Shown here: one piece after another, positions 37,406 to 50,792 of the stretch | Layout of the letters: the number at the start of each line of letters is the position of its first letter | Position numbering within the stretch: the stretch's first letter is position 1 | From: Istiophorus platypterus | Lineage: Eukaryota > Chordata > Actinopteri > Istiophoriformes > Istiophoridae | Length of the DNA: 64,000 nucleotides | NCBI GenBank assembly: GCA_016859345.1 | Contig: CM029128.1 | Location: 16,513,104 to 16,577,103 of the forward strand | Direction: 5' to 3' | Translations under genes and position numbers: made by a program | Notes under the pieces: model-generated | The model's input: only the letters and a program-made list of their open reading frames with translations | What the model was told of the DNA's origin: nothing | The model's database searches: none

Positions 37406-37989
37406 CCGTCCTTACCACAGCTCTCCACTGGGTGGAGCTGTTAGGTCGGACTCCTGACCTCACTGGATCCTTCCTGTTCTTTCAGTTCCATCAGATAGAA
37501 GCTCCTGTAAAGATTGAGCTGCAGGGTGAAAGCAGTTAACAGGACTGGGATCATGAAATTTTACTCTATGATAGATCTCATATTAAAGGTTGGGGCTGCA
37601 GGAGAGTGCAGTGTGTTTGAATGTGTAAATAATCCTTAGTAATTTTTTTGCTCAGTCCTAAGAGGTTGTTCCATACCAATACCAATACATGTATAACATA
37701 TAATGGTTTAAAAAATTAATATGATGTAACAGATCAATATGCTTGGCCTGCACTTATTACCACGTCTACTGGAACCCAGAAACATGAAAATGGGGGAGAC
37801 ATGTTGTCTGGCACACTGACATTATGGGGGGACATGAGAAATTTGTATTTTCGCTATAACTACAGTCATCGTGGGGGGAAAGAAAACATAAGAGTAGCCA
37901 CAGCCAGTTTAGTCGACCAACCACTGCACCCCTGCGTGCGTTATATCATTGAACCGATATTTCTCAAATCGCCCTTCGCGTCCGTGTAA

Positions 37990-38670
37990 GAGCGCAAACA
38001 AACCGCGGCCGCAAACACCAGGGACAGCGAACAGCTGCCCCGTCGGGCCGCGCGTATTTCACCGGCGGAACGCGGCACGTCGACACCTGATTCATCGCAG
38101 TCGGCCGCGTCGCCGACGTCCGCAAACGCAACCTCCTCCCCCCTTTTTTTTTTTTTCTGAATGAATGCCGCGTCCCCGTGATCCGCTCAACCAATGGGCG
38201 CCTCTCACCTGCGGCCCCCGGGGCTGCTCCGCGGCGGCGGCCGAGGGGTCACTCCGCCTCAGACCGCGGAGCAGCGAGCGGAGTCCCCCAGCGGCGGCCG
38301 CCCGCAGCAGCCTCGCTCCGAGCAGCCAGGCCGCCGACGCGCACCTAAGGACGCGCGACGCGCAGCGGATCATTGACACGACAGGTGGCGATGCCGCCGA
38401 AAGACGGCGACACCGTGGCCCTGGAGAGACGCATGGACCTGGCCTCGCTCTTCTGCATGATAGGACGGCACGGTCCCGCCGTGGCCCTGGCTCTGGTGGC
38501 GGTGGTGTCCGTGCTGGCGGGTTTCATCATCTACCGGACCGTGAGGGGGAAGAGGAGGAAGGCCGCGGACGCGGCCGCGGCCGCCGACGGCGAGAGCCTG
38601 AGCCCCGGGGAGGAGAGGAGCGCGTCGGCGACGCGGCCGGGACGGGAGCCGAGCCCCGGGGAGTCAACAG
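37990..38670 (+). promoter_or_regulatory. CpG-island promoter and first exon of stbd1
   Basis: Sharply GC- and CpG-rich against the AT-rich surroundings, containing GGCCGC, CGCGGCGGCGG and GC-box-like runs. No TATA box is evident just before the ATG at 38391. It is consistent with a TATA-less, broadly active promoter for stbd1, in contrast to the TATA/HSE promoter of the divergent hsp30. Confidence 0.75.
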
Positions 38671-41600
38671 GTAAAATAAGCTGCTGGGATTCACAAGACA
38701 TTTTGGGTCTGTTAATCTACAGACAGTGAGGATTCAGTGTAAGATTCCTGCCTTGATCTAATATCAAAATCGAGGAAGTGTTGAGGAGTGTTTTGTCGAT
38801 AAATTATAGCCCTGTAGGAAATGCAGTGCCTTAAAGGCAGCATAAATCATCAGGGAAGTGTAAATAATATATTGATATCCAGCCTGGTTACACTGATACT
38901 GTAGAAGACATAAATAGCCTATCATAACATACCACCAATGCATTATTAACTCGAAGCCGTAATAGTAAAAGCTGACCTCATTCCGGTCCAAACAAACCCC
39001 TTTTTAAAGGATAGAAATTACCATAGTACTAAAAATGTACAAATTTATACAAATTTGAGCCACTTCTACTTTACTTGATTATTTTCATATTCTACCCCAC
39101 AACATTTAAGAAGGGATAAACATACTCTTACATACTATTACTACATTTATCAGACAGTTGGAGTTATTGGTTTCTTTTCAGATTTAACTTTAACTAAACA
39201 TTTGACAAGCTCATAAAATATAATGCATTGTTGTAGATTAAACTACCCAAGCCTATAACCGTAATAGATAAAATTGGCTCAAATTATCCAACCGTATAAG
39301 TAAAAATGCTGCTCACATATTAATGCATTGGTTATAATAATCCATTCATGTATCTTATGTATGTACGCAATATCCTGAGCCAGTATCATGAGTTATGTTT
39401 GATACCTGGACCACAGTTTCCTAATAATATGAAAATGTATGAGGAACATTTTGAATGTAGGACCCTCACTTATTGTTTTTTTTTTTTTTTAATGAAAAGG
39501 CTACTATACACTAGAATAGTTCAGAAAATAAATCAGTGAAAATGTTTCGTCAGCATGGAATTTTCCCCTAAAAATATATTTTTGAAATTTGCAGGTGGCA
39601 ACATCGACATCGTCCGTATCCAAATATAGACAGTGAGATAAAAATAAGGCCTTTTCTTCTTCAGCTCCTCTGTCATTTTACAAAAGTGCACTAATGGATA
39701 AATCAAAGTTTTGAAAAAAAAATCTTACCTGGTTTTTATGTCTCCTTTGTAAACCAGCGAGGATTCTCATCTTGTTAAATACTCATTTTGAATTTTAATT
39801 AAATTTATGTAGTTTTGTTAACACTAGATATAAAGGAATACAAGTGTGACTTTAATATAACAGGAAACCAGTTGGTAGCATTAGTGTATATTATATTCAC
39901 TTTTTTATTACAATCTCATTAGGTTTCTACTCCTCTGAATTAATTAGAAAAAACACAAAATCAAAGTTTAAACCACATTTTTCTTTTGTAGATGTGGGTT
40001 ATGAGGGCTCTTCAGATAAGAAGGAAGATGCTGACCTATTTCAAAGTGATCTAAAAATCAGGCATCGCCGTGCTGTGGCCACTACTGCTGAGAAGAAATC
40101 GCCACCTTATTCTCGTCCTAAGAGTGACATCCAGAAACCATACAGCACGCACACCACTTCAGAGGACACAGAGGAAATGACAGTCGTGCAGGACTCTAAC
40201 AAAGTGGAAGAGAAGTATGCAGAGGAGGTCGGCCACAACCTGCAACGCGACACATTTACGGCGGCTGAAATGGAGGTGGAGGGTGCCGGTGATTCCCAAC
40301 AGGGTACAACAGACGACACTGTTAAGGACGTGAGAGGCAAGGTCCATGATAACAGTCGCAACTTGAAGGAGCCTGGGCTGATTAATGATGAAAGCCATGA
40401 CAAGGACGAAAAGGTAAGCAGGCATTGTATGCAAGTAATAGAGAAATCAAAATCAGTTTGCCAGTCAGATTAATGGCTGAAAGGACATTTTATAGCAAGT
40501 TATATAATATAATATACTTGGATGGATAAATGCAGTAGTATTTCCCTATTGATTGGTTTTACTAGGGTGTGACTGAGTATGGAATGTAAAGCCCCACAAT
40601 AGTGAATACACTTATATCAAGATTAAATGAAATAAGCAGGTTTAATTCTAAATAAGAAGCTTTATGCACCAAAGTGCAGACAGAAAAAGTTATCATCTAG
40701 CTGGTGAAGAAAACGGAGCATCTAGCAGGTAAAGAGTCAGACATTTGTCTCTGGAGTTGGCTAAACGGTGACAGGAACACAACTAGAAGTGAAGGCTAAA
40801 GTTGCTCCATGACCGTTTGCATGTGTACATAAGCAACGGTTTGCTAAAACATTAGCCTTAGCTACTTTTTTTAATGAGAAGATATCTTGGGGTATGTATG
40901 GTATGTCAGCTTGATGGGACGATCTTCTGCCCCCAATAGGTCAAATGTCCATAAATGCAGCTTTAATGGAGTAGGTCAATATTTTAGAGTAAGACAGAGA
41001 AGACTGATACCACTATCATGTCTGTCTGAGCAGGGTAAACAGCCTGGCTCTGTCAGAGGGTGAAAAAAATCCACTTATCTTAAACTTGCTAACTATCATG
41101 TTATATCTTGTTTCTTGGAGCTGCATTATGCTAACGTAAGCAGATAGATATATGCATGGTAACAATCATCTCATCTAATGCTCAGTGTATTTCCAAACTA
41201 GACTGAACATTTAATTTAAGCATTAATGAACCAAGAGGGAATATTTCTCTCTCACCTACATATCCATTTATATCAAACCTCATTCTCTGTGGGCTTGAGA
41301 CTAGCACAGGCTGGGAGATCATTGATAGGCCCTTTGTTTAGTACCATACCTTTGTGTGCTTTGTATAATTTAATGAAAACTTTCTTCTCATGCATTTTTC
41401 AGGTGTTTAAAGCAGAAGATCAGGAAGACAAGAGCGTGACAGAAGACAAGAATGTGTCAAAGGATAAAACCAGACAGGAGGAGGAAAGCATCCAGCGTGC
41501 TTCAAACAGTCAAGTGTTCCCCGACCACGCCCCTTCCATTATTGAAAATGTCGATAATAGACTACAGGATATCAAAACCACACTGGAGAGTAACGTTGTT

Positions 41601-43883
41601 GAGTCCAACTTAAAAGAGCCTGTCATTGATAGAGAAGACGTACCGGTCACTTGCATCTCCTATGGCAAATATTTGGAGTTTGAGGAAGAGAATCCTTTTC
41701 CAGGTACTATCGACTACAGTAATCGCTTGTCTCTAGAGGAGAAAAAGAAAACTGAGTGTGAGGAGGCAGAGGAAGAGTATGCAGACCAACATCTCACTCC
41801 TCAACCGGATACAACCTGGTACTTGAAATCTGAAAAAGAGCCACACCTGGTACTCAGCCCTACTCCGCATTGTTTGAATGAGCCTGTAAAGGTTGAAAAT
41901 AGTGATGATGATCTTTCCAGTGGCAACACTGATGCAAAAGCTCACATCTCAGGCATTGTTGATTTCCCTGACCTGTCATCGGATGGTCAACAACCACACA
42001 GTGAAGTTAAAGATGAAGGAATCGCCTCACCTTTGGATAAAGACAAAGATCTTACTATTCGTGTCACTGACTCGCCATCTCGCAAGGAAGACAGTAAATG
42101 CATAAAATATGAAACTGGTTCAGATGTTGTGATGGCTGAAGAAAGTATTGAACCTCATATGCCGCCTTCCTATAAAGACCAACAAATTGGCCAAATGGTA
42201 AATAATGAAATCTTTGACAAGACTAGTGTTGCTGCTGCTCCTGATACAGTTAAATGCTATGCTGAGAACATAAGTGCCCTGATAATGGCTGAATCAATAT
42301 CTCATCCTCATGTGTCGTCGTGCCACAAAGACCAACGAAGTGTCAAAATGATAAATAAAGAAGCCTCTGAAAAATCTAGTGTTGCCACTGGTCCTGATAC
42401 GATTGACAATGTAACTGCACCTGTAATCGATGAAGAAATGTCTTGTCCTTACTTGCCATCCATCTGCAAAGACCAAAAGAGCGACCATGTGGAAGTTAAT
42501 GAAACCTTTGATGAGACGAAGGTTAATTCTGCTCCTGATGCAGCTGTTTGTGATGATGTTAGTATCACTACACCTGTATTGTCTAAAGAAACAACTCGTC
42601 CTGACACGTTGTTTTTCTCCCAAGACCAACAAACACAAAATAATGAAGATTTTTACAAATTTACTATCGGTGCTGCTCCTGTCATGACTGAGGATCCAAA
42701 CCCTCCCATATGTCACTTGCCGTGTTTCAAGCAAAGTGAGCCGATGGATAATGACAAGGACAGCCAGTCATCCCCCGGTGTTGGAGAAGAGAGTGGGATT
42801 TCAAGCATGACAGTCAGCCCTAATTTGCCTAATGCTGGTAATGAGTTTGACATGACCACTGAAAATATAGTGCCTCCAGTAATGGATTGTAATCCACAGT
42901 CTGAAGAAAGGACAGAGGCTCAAAACAGCCTCTTTGCTGAAAATGTAACTATACCTCTCAGTAAAGAAGATACAACTTGTATGGCTTCCAGGCCTTATCC
43001 ATCACAACTCTCCCAGCAACACCCCAGTGAGCACACAGATGGGGCTAAACATGACTCGTGCGCAGCCAACGAGGACCTGCTCGGTCATCTGGTTGAGGAC
43101 AGTTTCCATAGAGCAATGGCGCAGTTTGTGGCACCAGCTGCAGTAAGCACGATGACCTTAACCGATGAGCTGCAGAAAGATGTGAAGGCTGTGGTTGAAT
43201 TGGCAGAGATTAAGGAGAAGAAGGAAGGATTAAGAGTTGGAAAGAAAAAAGAAACGGAAACGGAGAATGAGAAAGAAGAGGACTATGAAAGGACCGAAAT
43301 CAGTATCATGGAGGCAACTATGGACAATAACGAATGGATCATGGACGGTAACTATCAAGTCCATCCCTGGATGAACCTTTCTGTCCCAGCTTCTGCCCAA
43401 GACAACATAAAAACCAACCAGCTACCCACTGAAGAATGCCATTACAGCTCTTCTCCCGCTGATGCTACTTGTTTGGGTACAGATACCCCACCCCCACCCC
43501 ACCAAGTCAAACAAACCAGCAGTCTCTCCCCCACTGACGAAAACACGGAAAACAACAAAAAGGTTTTGGCTGTCCAGCCCATGCCCCAGAATGTCAGCGT
43601 GACCTTCCGCATCCACTATATCACCCACTCGCCATACCAGACGGTGGCCGTCACAGGGAACCAGCGGGAGCTGGGGAACTGGAAAGAATTCATCCCGCTA
43701 GAGAGGGCCAAGGATGGGAACTGGGCCACGGTAGTCAGCCTGCCCACAGAGAGCCATGTGGAGTGGAAGTTTGTGGTAGTGGACAGGGGTGAGGTGTGTC
43801 GCTGGGAGGAGTGCAGTAACCGCCTCCTTGATACAGGCTGTGGAGAAGACCTGGTTGTGCACAAATGGTGGGGATTCTTGTAG
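38391..43883 (+). CDS. stbd1: Starch-binding domain-containing protein 1 (glycogen tether), 3 exons
   Basis: Coding exons 38391-38670, 39992-40413 and 41403-43883 have GT-AG introns and consistent phases, giving 1060 aa. Family role: STBD1 binds glycogen and recruits it to ER-derived and autophagic membranes (glycophagy). Residues 29-48 are a hydrophobic anchor (ALALVAVVSVLAGFIIY) followed by basic RGKRRK. Residues 962-1060 are a CBM20 domain with the diagnostic AVTGNQRELGNW, VEWKFVVVD, RWEECSNR and terminal WWGFL. Between them lies an unusually long acidic, low-hydrophobicity linker; the human protein is 358 aa. The linker includes ~4.5 decayed tandem repeats (42132-42734). A WMNL sequence at residue 890 could serve as an LC3/GABARAP-interacting motif. 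Start chosen by the MPPKDGD N-terminus next to the anchor. The exon 3 frame continues openly into intron 2 (to 41226), but the acceptor TTTTTCAG at 41402 gives the correct join. It is divergent from hsp30 and convergent with atp8b. Confidence 0.95.
40970..41200 (+). repeat. Interspersed fish repeat in stbd1 intron 2
   Basis: Diverged copy of a common percomorph repeat, recognisable by AGTAAGACAGAGAAGACTGATACCACTATCATGTCTGTC, AACAGCCTGGCTCTGTCAGAGGGT and CTAACTATCATGTTATATCTTGTTT in order. Related to the copy at 15.76 kb. Confidence 0.65.
42132..42734 (+). repeat. Decayed ~50-residue tandem repeat inside stbd1 exon 3
   Basis: Five unit starts at 42132, 42285, 42426, 42579 and 42684 (spacings of 51, 47, 51 and 35 codons). 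Each opens with a 17-residue block ending in (K/S)xDQ or KQ: MAEESIEPHMPPSYKDQ, MAESISHPHVSSCHKDQ, IDEEMSCPYLPSICKDQ, LSKETTRPDTLFFSQDQ and MTEDPNPPICHLPCFKQ. A following (A/S/T)(A/G)P-(D/V) phrase also recurs. All units stay in frame, so the expansion is coding. Confidence 0.8.
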
Positions 43884-45050
43884 GTGGAGTTTGAGAGAAA
43901 AAGGGCTGCAGAGTCGAGAGGAAGATTGACATCGACATACATAGTAGTTTTTGGTCCTGCATACTGGACCAGATAAAATTCAGATTTATTTGTACAGCCA
44001 AACACAAGACCCAAACAATGATACAGTAGATCAAAATGACAACTAAAAACTATTTAGGTTTTAAATAAGATACAGTGGAATATGACATACGCTATCAATA
44101 CATTAAAAGATGCAGGTCTAGGTTAAAACTGGGCTTAATTTGGTGGAAAAAGGAAATTATTTTTAGCATTACAGCAGAACATTTCAACAACAACTTTGAT
44201 AATCTGTTAATCATTTTCTAAGCAAAAAGGCTAAAATGTACTGTTACAGCCTCCTACTTAAATTTTAACCATACCTAACCATGGTTTAATCGAAATGCTC
44301 GTTTTTCGCCCTGTAAATATCCCTGATCACCAGGATAAGTCAGTCAATGGGACTTTTGTAAGAGGTTTGCCCACTAATAGCCAGTGATTAAGCAGACTTT
44401 GCAGCGGACTGAAAAGATTGCCAACAAAAGACAAATGAATTATATAAAACACCATCTTTTTCTCTGTGTCAGTATCTTTATGCAAATCGCACCCCTTTAA
44501 AGGTGGGTGATTTAATGCAAATTGTTCATTTGTATAAATGGAATCTTTAATATACTGTCCTTATGCTGCTTGAATTTCCCAACAGTCTATGATAATAAAT
44601 GCACATAGTTCACTTTTACTATAGCAATAATCAAAGCAATAATGGTTCTGTATAGTGTATGGCTGGTGTTGTATCAGGTATTCTAATGTGTTAACCACTA
44701 ACCTGTGATATAGTTGTAACCTTCATGCTGCTTTTACCTGGTGGAACACTGCATGCAAAATTCTCCCATTGTTGTTATGAATGTGCCTTTTAAACATGAT
44801 TTTTCTATTAGTGTGTTGTAATGCATCAAAAAGTGTGTCTTTGCTGGCCACTGTTTTCTTTGTTTCAGTACAACTTTTATTGAATTAATTACAGTGCATT
44901 CATTATTTCTCAAACCTATGCTGTAAGTTCTTTATCAGTGTAGACTGTAGTCATACCACAGTATCTTAATATGCAATATTCTGAAGATATTATTCTTGAA
45001 TGTTATTAAGCTGGAATTGGTTACCAAATAAACAAATCTTCCAAGTCTTT
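43884..45050 (+). other. Probable stbd1 3' UTR
   Basis: AT-rich sequence after the stbd1 stop, with AATAAA at 44594-44599 and again at 45027-45032. Either could define the transcript end. Further AATAAA words near 45,123 cannot be excluded. Confidence 0.5.
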
Positions 45051-48000
45051 TATAGTGGGAAATATGTTTCTATTACAGGTTAAATGTTTCATTCCCTTAT
45101 AAATAATTGCAGTGTCTCACTCAATAAATAATAGATAGATCGACAAATTTTAATTCATGGGCTCAGAATTTTATCAGTCAGTCCAATGGAAGATGGGGGT
45201 TTTTTTGTACACTAATTTTCATATTTTGCACCAGAAACTTTGAGAAAGTGCAGCTTGTTTGTGAATTAAAGGGATTCTGCATATCCCACACTATTACATT
45301 TTCCATAAAGCAAGGATATTATTTAATGTGTTAACTATACTGTATGTCTAAACTAAGGGTTTTGCATTCCATTTCTTCACTATTATTTTTGAAAATTAAT
45401 ATATTCACAATGCAGTATGTCAATTTCAGTCCATCATTTTTCAGCCAAGTACCAACATTTATAAATGTTGTGCTGTTGCTGTCTCACTTTCTGTGAATCA
45501 TTTACTGCTGTTGCAACAAACAAATAGCCCAGCGCTGACTCGAACCAGACTTAATCTTGTATGGTCTTGTTAGGTAATGCACTGAAAAAGCTCTTTGATC
45601 TGACGCCTAAATACTCTGTATTTAAATTTCTGTGATTCGAACCAAAGGCCAAGACCTTGTTTTGCATCCAGCTGGCTCACTAGTGGCTCATGCAGGGAAA
45701 GCATCATTAGCAGGCATATTTTCATGCCAGCTTGTCAGCTCCACTCAGCTCAGTGCTTAAGGAGACTCTGCTGTATCTGAGAAGAAGTGCTCTTTGTCTT
45801 CCAGCGAATGCAGTTGGGTACGTGAATTCACACGTTTGCACATATGTAAATTTTTGCCAGTCTTTTAAGTGATTAATCTGCACTGTGGGGACAAGGAGAT
45901 ATTGCAGAGAATGATTTCAGTGAATAAAACCACACGTAAGTGGTGCTGAAAGAGGGAGAAAATATGCATTATTGGAAGAAAGGGATATTTTTTCCATCTG
46001 AAAATTAGATGTTAATGGTTCATTGGCAGTTCAGCAAAAAGAAGAGTTCAGAGTAATTCATGCGATGTAATGACTTACAAAGGAAAACAATTGACAAAGG
46101 CAAACAGAACAGTCAATGGGAATGAAAAAAAAGAAGAAAACAGATGAACTCAGCTGCAGAAATGGTCTATAAATAGAAAAACACAATTAAAAACACATTT
46201 TGACAGCCTAATAGTACAACTAACAAGTTCCCCATGCTGACCTGCCACTGTGTGCCATCTACATGTAAATGTAGCCGTCCCTGAAATGTGAGCCCTGCTC
46301 CGCATTTGGAAAACCCCTTCATCCAAAGTGACTAATTCCTACAGGAGCCCCCCACCAGCCGCCATGATATCGAACCCTGAACCTCTCCAGGATTAATACC
46401 ATGTACCTCTTAGCCAAACAAGTCCTTTGGGACTCGTCTGAGCAACTTAAAATGGGGTCAGTAGAACTCTGCACATCTCCAAATCACGTGATTTGTGGTG
46501 TCGTTTCTATTTCAAAACACAAGTTCAGGGAACTTTTGCCTGTTTGCCCTGATACAGAGACACAAATATGACAAAACATTATGTTATATGTTTACACTGA
46601 AATCACACTAGCTAACTAATCTTATCTCCTGGGTCATGCATGTTGGTTTTGTGGAGTGTAAATAAGGCACACTCCCTCACTCCCACAGTGCCAATGAGGC
46701 AGCTGAGAGCATGTGCACTTTCAAAGGGTGGAGGTAATCCTTTATTTAGACACAAGGCTTATAACTGACACCACTTACATTCCACATACACATCTCTCTC
46801 TCTCTCTCTCTTTGTATGTCTCTCAATACCTTACACACATACACACACCATTTGTCATCTAAACAGTTAAGCCACAGCTGGACCAAGTTTGATCTCTGTT
46901 AAGGCAAAAGTCTTAACACTTAGTCAATGGACTAATTTGGAAACAGCCTCAGGCTGGTTCTTCACATACACAGCTCAGTTGTTTAGAGTGGACGAAGCCT
47001 TCACAGCACCCTAAACTGATTATGTTGATTATGATTATATTGTTCTTCCTTCTGTCTGGGTCAGTTGATAATGTGCTATAGGTAGAAAATATTCTGCAGA
47101 ATTTTATCAAGATTTTCTTCTTTTTTCTGATGTCAACATGTGTCTCTCATAAAGTAGAGCTGTAAGAAGATGAATTTGGATGTTTTCTTGTAGTTGGATC
47201 AGATCACTGTCTTCTTTCATCCTGAAAACACGCAAGATAAAAAAAAACATATTGCTTTCTGTCTCTACCCATTCACATACCCTTTTCCTATACAATTACC
47301 AACAGGTTGTTCATCCAAAATGTGAAGTCCACAACGTCTGTAGGGGCTGCAATGTTCATTACATACTAAAACATAAAGGGCTGATTTTAAAACCATCTAT
47401 AATTCCTATTTTCATAATAACAATCTACAAAAGTCACTGAGCACAACCCGCTCAGAGCCAAATGGCTGAACGACAGTTAGTGACTAGCTCGTGACCACAG
47501 TGGAGCAGCTGAAAAGTTAAGAGAGTAAATATTGGACTTACATTCGCCAGGGGGCCAGAAACATAAACCTTGATGAATGATAATGTCGCTCTATTTCTGC
47601 TGGATGTGTAAATCAAGCTACTGTTTGCTAAGAAGTTCCCCATGTCAACGGAAAAGGGGATGATATATTTATTGCGTTCACATCTTTTTCCACTTTCCTC
47701 ATGTAGCCAAAAAAATCAGTAACTTCAGATTTGACAAAGAGCAGCAGTGTGGCTAAAAATCAGGGAGCTGAATAATGTATGTGCCCAGAAATTTTACTTG
47801 TGTTATGAGGTACACTGTATGTACAGTGTTAAGTTAACATTTTGTTGCCACAGTGGAAGCACAGGAAAGCTTTAAATGGAAAGTCTTTTCCTCTGGAGAG
47901 ACTGAGTAACTTTCAGAACAATCTGCCCATTAGGTTTTGATTTTCCATGTAAAAGCAAAAAAATTTGAAGAGCTATCCTCTGGGGATCATGACTGTCCAT

Positions 48001-50790
48001 ACCAAATCAAATTGTGACTGACTGATCATCACTAAGGCCCTTGTGCAGGCCAGAAGTTTTATTTGGAGCTTAACATTTTCTTGAGAAATGCACTCTCTGT
48101 CTGTTTGCTTTATCTGACTTCTCCACAGAGCAGCAGACTGTTTCCTGGTAGACTGAAACAGCGATCCCCAGTCCAGGCTGGTCTGCCAAGTGTGAAATTC
48201 TCTTTCTCTTGAGGTTCACTCTGTTGTCTCCTCTTACAAAAGCCAACAGCGTCAAACCAGGCTTCTGCTTTCCACTTCAACTTTGACCTCGGAGGATTGT
48301 ATGATAATATCCGAGAGCAAAGACACGTATCTGTGAATGTTTCTACGTCCGATTGTACCTTATTGTTTCTTTTCTGTGATGTTTGCATGCATGTTGCTCA
48401 CTATTCCTCGAGTCCCATCCATCTTCTCTGTTCTCTGTCCCTGATTCATTCTAGTTTCTGTGATATGTGATATGTATATGAGCATTGAACCATCTGTTTT
48501 TGATTAAACTGATGTTTATTCTTGGCACAATAAATGCAAAAGTCTGTATTTTTAGCATAAAACATTTAACAGTTCACTTTAGTTGATCTTCATTTTTGAA
48601 TTATAGGTACCAAAAGGCTCTGGTTGTTGATCAGAAATACAATCTTAAGTTTTTTCAAGATGAGAGTATCGGTATACTATGTCATGACTGCGGTTGGGGT
48701 GTGCCACACAGGCAGGCTATTTATACAGCAGCCTAGTCCTCATTCCTGTTCCATACTGTGGGATCGTGCAGTGACCTTCAGTGGAGACTGTGGAGACTGC
48801 TGACTGTGCTGCATGGCCATAAGGGGAGGAGCAACGAGCGAGGGTTAAACTGGAGGAGAAAGAAGCTATATCAGCCTGGTTATATTTTTTATCACTTGTG
48901 ATGAGTCTACTTGGTATTCGGGTACTTTGTAATAATATTATTGGGATATCTGTCAATTTGTAATTGAGGAGATAAGATCAGCAAAATATAAGACTTATAA
49001 AAATACAATTTAATAAACCAGGTCTTATATAATTTCTTATTCAATTATTTTTCCAGGAATTTCATTCTGTTATTTCATCTCCTCAGTCTTTGGCTTTTTT
49101 GGAAACCTGCTATTAACCTGTGGATTTTTTGTGCATATTTTGATACAGTTTATGTTTATTCTGCAAAGCACAGTCTCACTCAAAGTAAACATCTCTGCAC
49201 AAAGCCATAAACTGTAATATACACTGACCTACTTCTTTTGGATCAGAAAGCAAACCAAAAGCTCTTATGGATCGATGCCATACAGGGGCAGTCCTCCACC
49301 AATGATGTCATCCCACACCGTCCCACACTGCAGCTGGTGGCACGTATGTGTGTGTGTAACAGATGTGCAGTGCAGCATGGATACATGGAAAGATAGAGTG
49401 AAAAGATAGAGTGAGAGTGAATGGGAGACACATAGCTGTATACATAATGCAAACAAATCTGTATGAGGTATGTGATGAGGCATCCTAAAAGAGGTCAGGC
49501 CATAAAATATTCACAATGATCACAGATATTTTTGTGCTTCATGCAGATTCTGTGCATGTGCACAGGTTTCTACCATAGGGATGTTTCTATCAACAAATCT
49601 ACAGTATACACATAGTTTTAATTGCCTTGTTTTTCAAGAAGCATCTTGAAACATACTGTGGTGAAATGAACAAGGTTGTTTGGTGCCTGAAACAAAGCAT
49701 CTGAAGTTAATGAAACCAATGCATATAGATGATTTCTCTAATCCTGTATGAGGACCTCCCTTGTATTAAAATATACATTTCCATTTCTTTGTTTCCTGTA
49801 CTGATTTAACCTCAGTATTTAAGATACGTCCATGTATATGGACCTTGGAAACCGCGATTGTGAGCTGCACTTCCCATTTGTTTCTGCATGAAAAGGAAAG
49901 GTGTAGGTCCGCATACATATGTGTAGAAACTGGTTACATTAATCTTAAAAGTCGTTTTGAACATTACATGTCAACAATATTCGTGTTATTATCATTGCAC
50001 GCTTCTTCTTGTTGTTTACCTCTACAGTGAAATAATTTCTCTCCAAAATAAATAAAATAAATGAAATAAATGAATAAAAATGGCTACACAAGCTAACCTA
50101 GTTATTTGTTTTATTCAAAAATTACATCCTGTCTAGAAATGTGAATATTCAGTCAGGCAACATACAAATCTCAATGTGGCAAAATATGTGGTGGACAGAA
50201 AAAAGCATTTTATTTATGATATGCAGTGTCTGCTGGTCAATGCTCTGTCGCTAGTATGACACTTACCATTAATCCACCTTAAAAGTATTTTACTGGCTCT
50301 GTAGAGTTATAAACACAGTTCAGAATATACAACACTGACCCCTGGCTGTAAAAACACCGTCTAGAAAAGTGGTACCTGCCTTCATGAACGGCTCAATATT
50401 AAAATAACAAACAGATTATTAGCACAAAGCCTAACAATAATAACGCAATGTTTAAAAATCATTAGTGTGTAAAAAAAAAGTGAAAACAGATTCATCAAAG
50501 ATTTCGACTGAAGCTGAAATTACTTCTCAGAATGACATTCTTTGTATTGACAGTTCATTTGAGGAGAAAAATGTTGCAGGCAGTGTGGTAATCCACTTTC
50601 TCCAGATCAGCCAATGGCAATCTCTAAAAACATTTAACTTAACAATCACTTTAAAAAAATCCCAACAAATATTGTAAAAAAAAATTTGATGTGCATGCAC
50701 AATATTAATCTTATTGCATTTTTAACCCTTTACATTCTGCATATCATTTTTCCAACAGTTTCCTAAAGCTTAATATGAGCCTTTTAGTCT
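45051..50790. other. Convergent intergenic region between stbd1 and atp8b
   Basis: No gene, tRNA or complete mobile element recognised. A (CT)9 tract lies at 46793-46811. A patch at ~46,340-46,420 faintly resembles a decayed tRNA-derived SINE body (ATCGAACCCTGAACCTC...ATTAATACCATG) but is too diverged to call. Confidence 0.5.
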
Positions 50791-50792
50791 AA

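Noticed and set aside
38165..38674. 169-codon and other frames in the stbd1 CpG island
   Set aside because: GC-rich sequence has few stops. The frames are Arg/Pro/Gly/Ala-rich and overlap the well-supported stbd1 exon 1 frame.
41226..41402. Upstream extension of the stbd1 exon 3 open frame
   Set aside because: It precedes a good acceptor (TTTTTCAG at 41402). The exon 2 to exon 3 join at 40413/41403 keeps phase 0, so the extension is intron.
42294..42734. 146-codon minus-strand frame inside stbd1
   Set aside because: Antisense shadow of the stbd1 tandem repeat. Length is explained by repeat codon bias and no domain is visible.
45600..45650. GGTTCGAATC-like tRNA B-box on the minus strand
   Set aside because: No pairing T-stem, no A-box and no acceptor stem could be formed around it.
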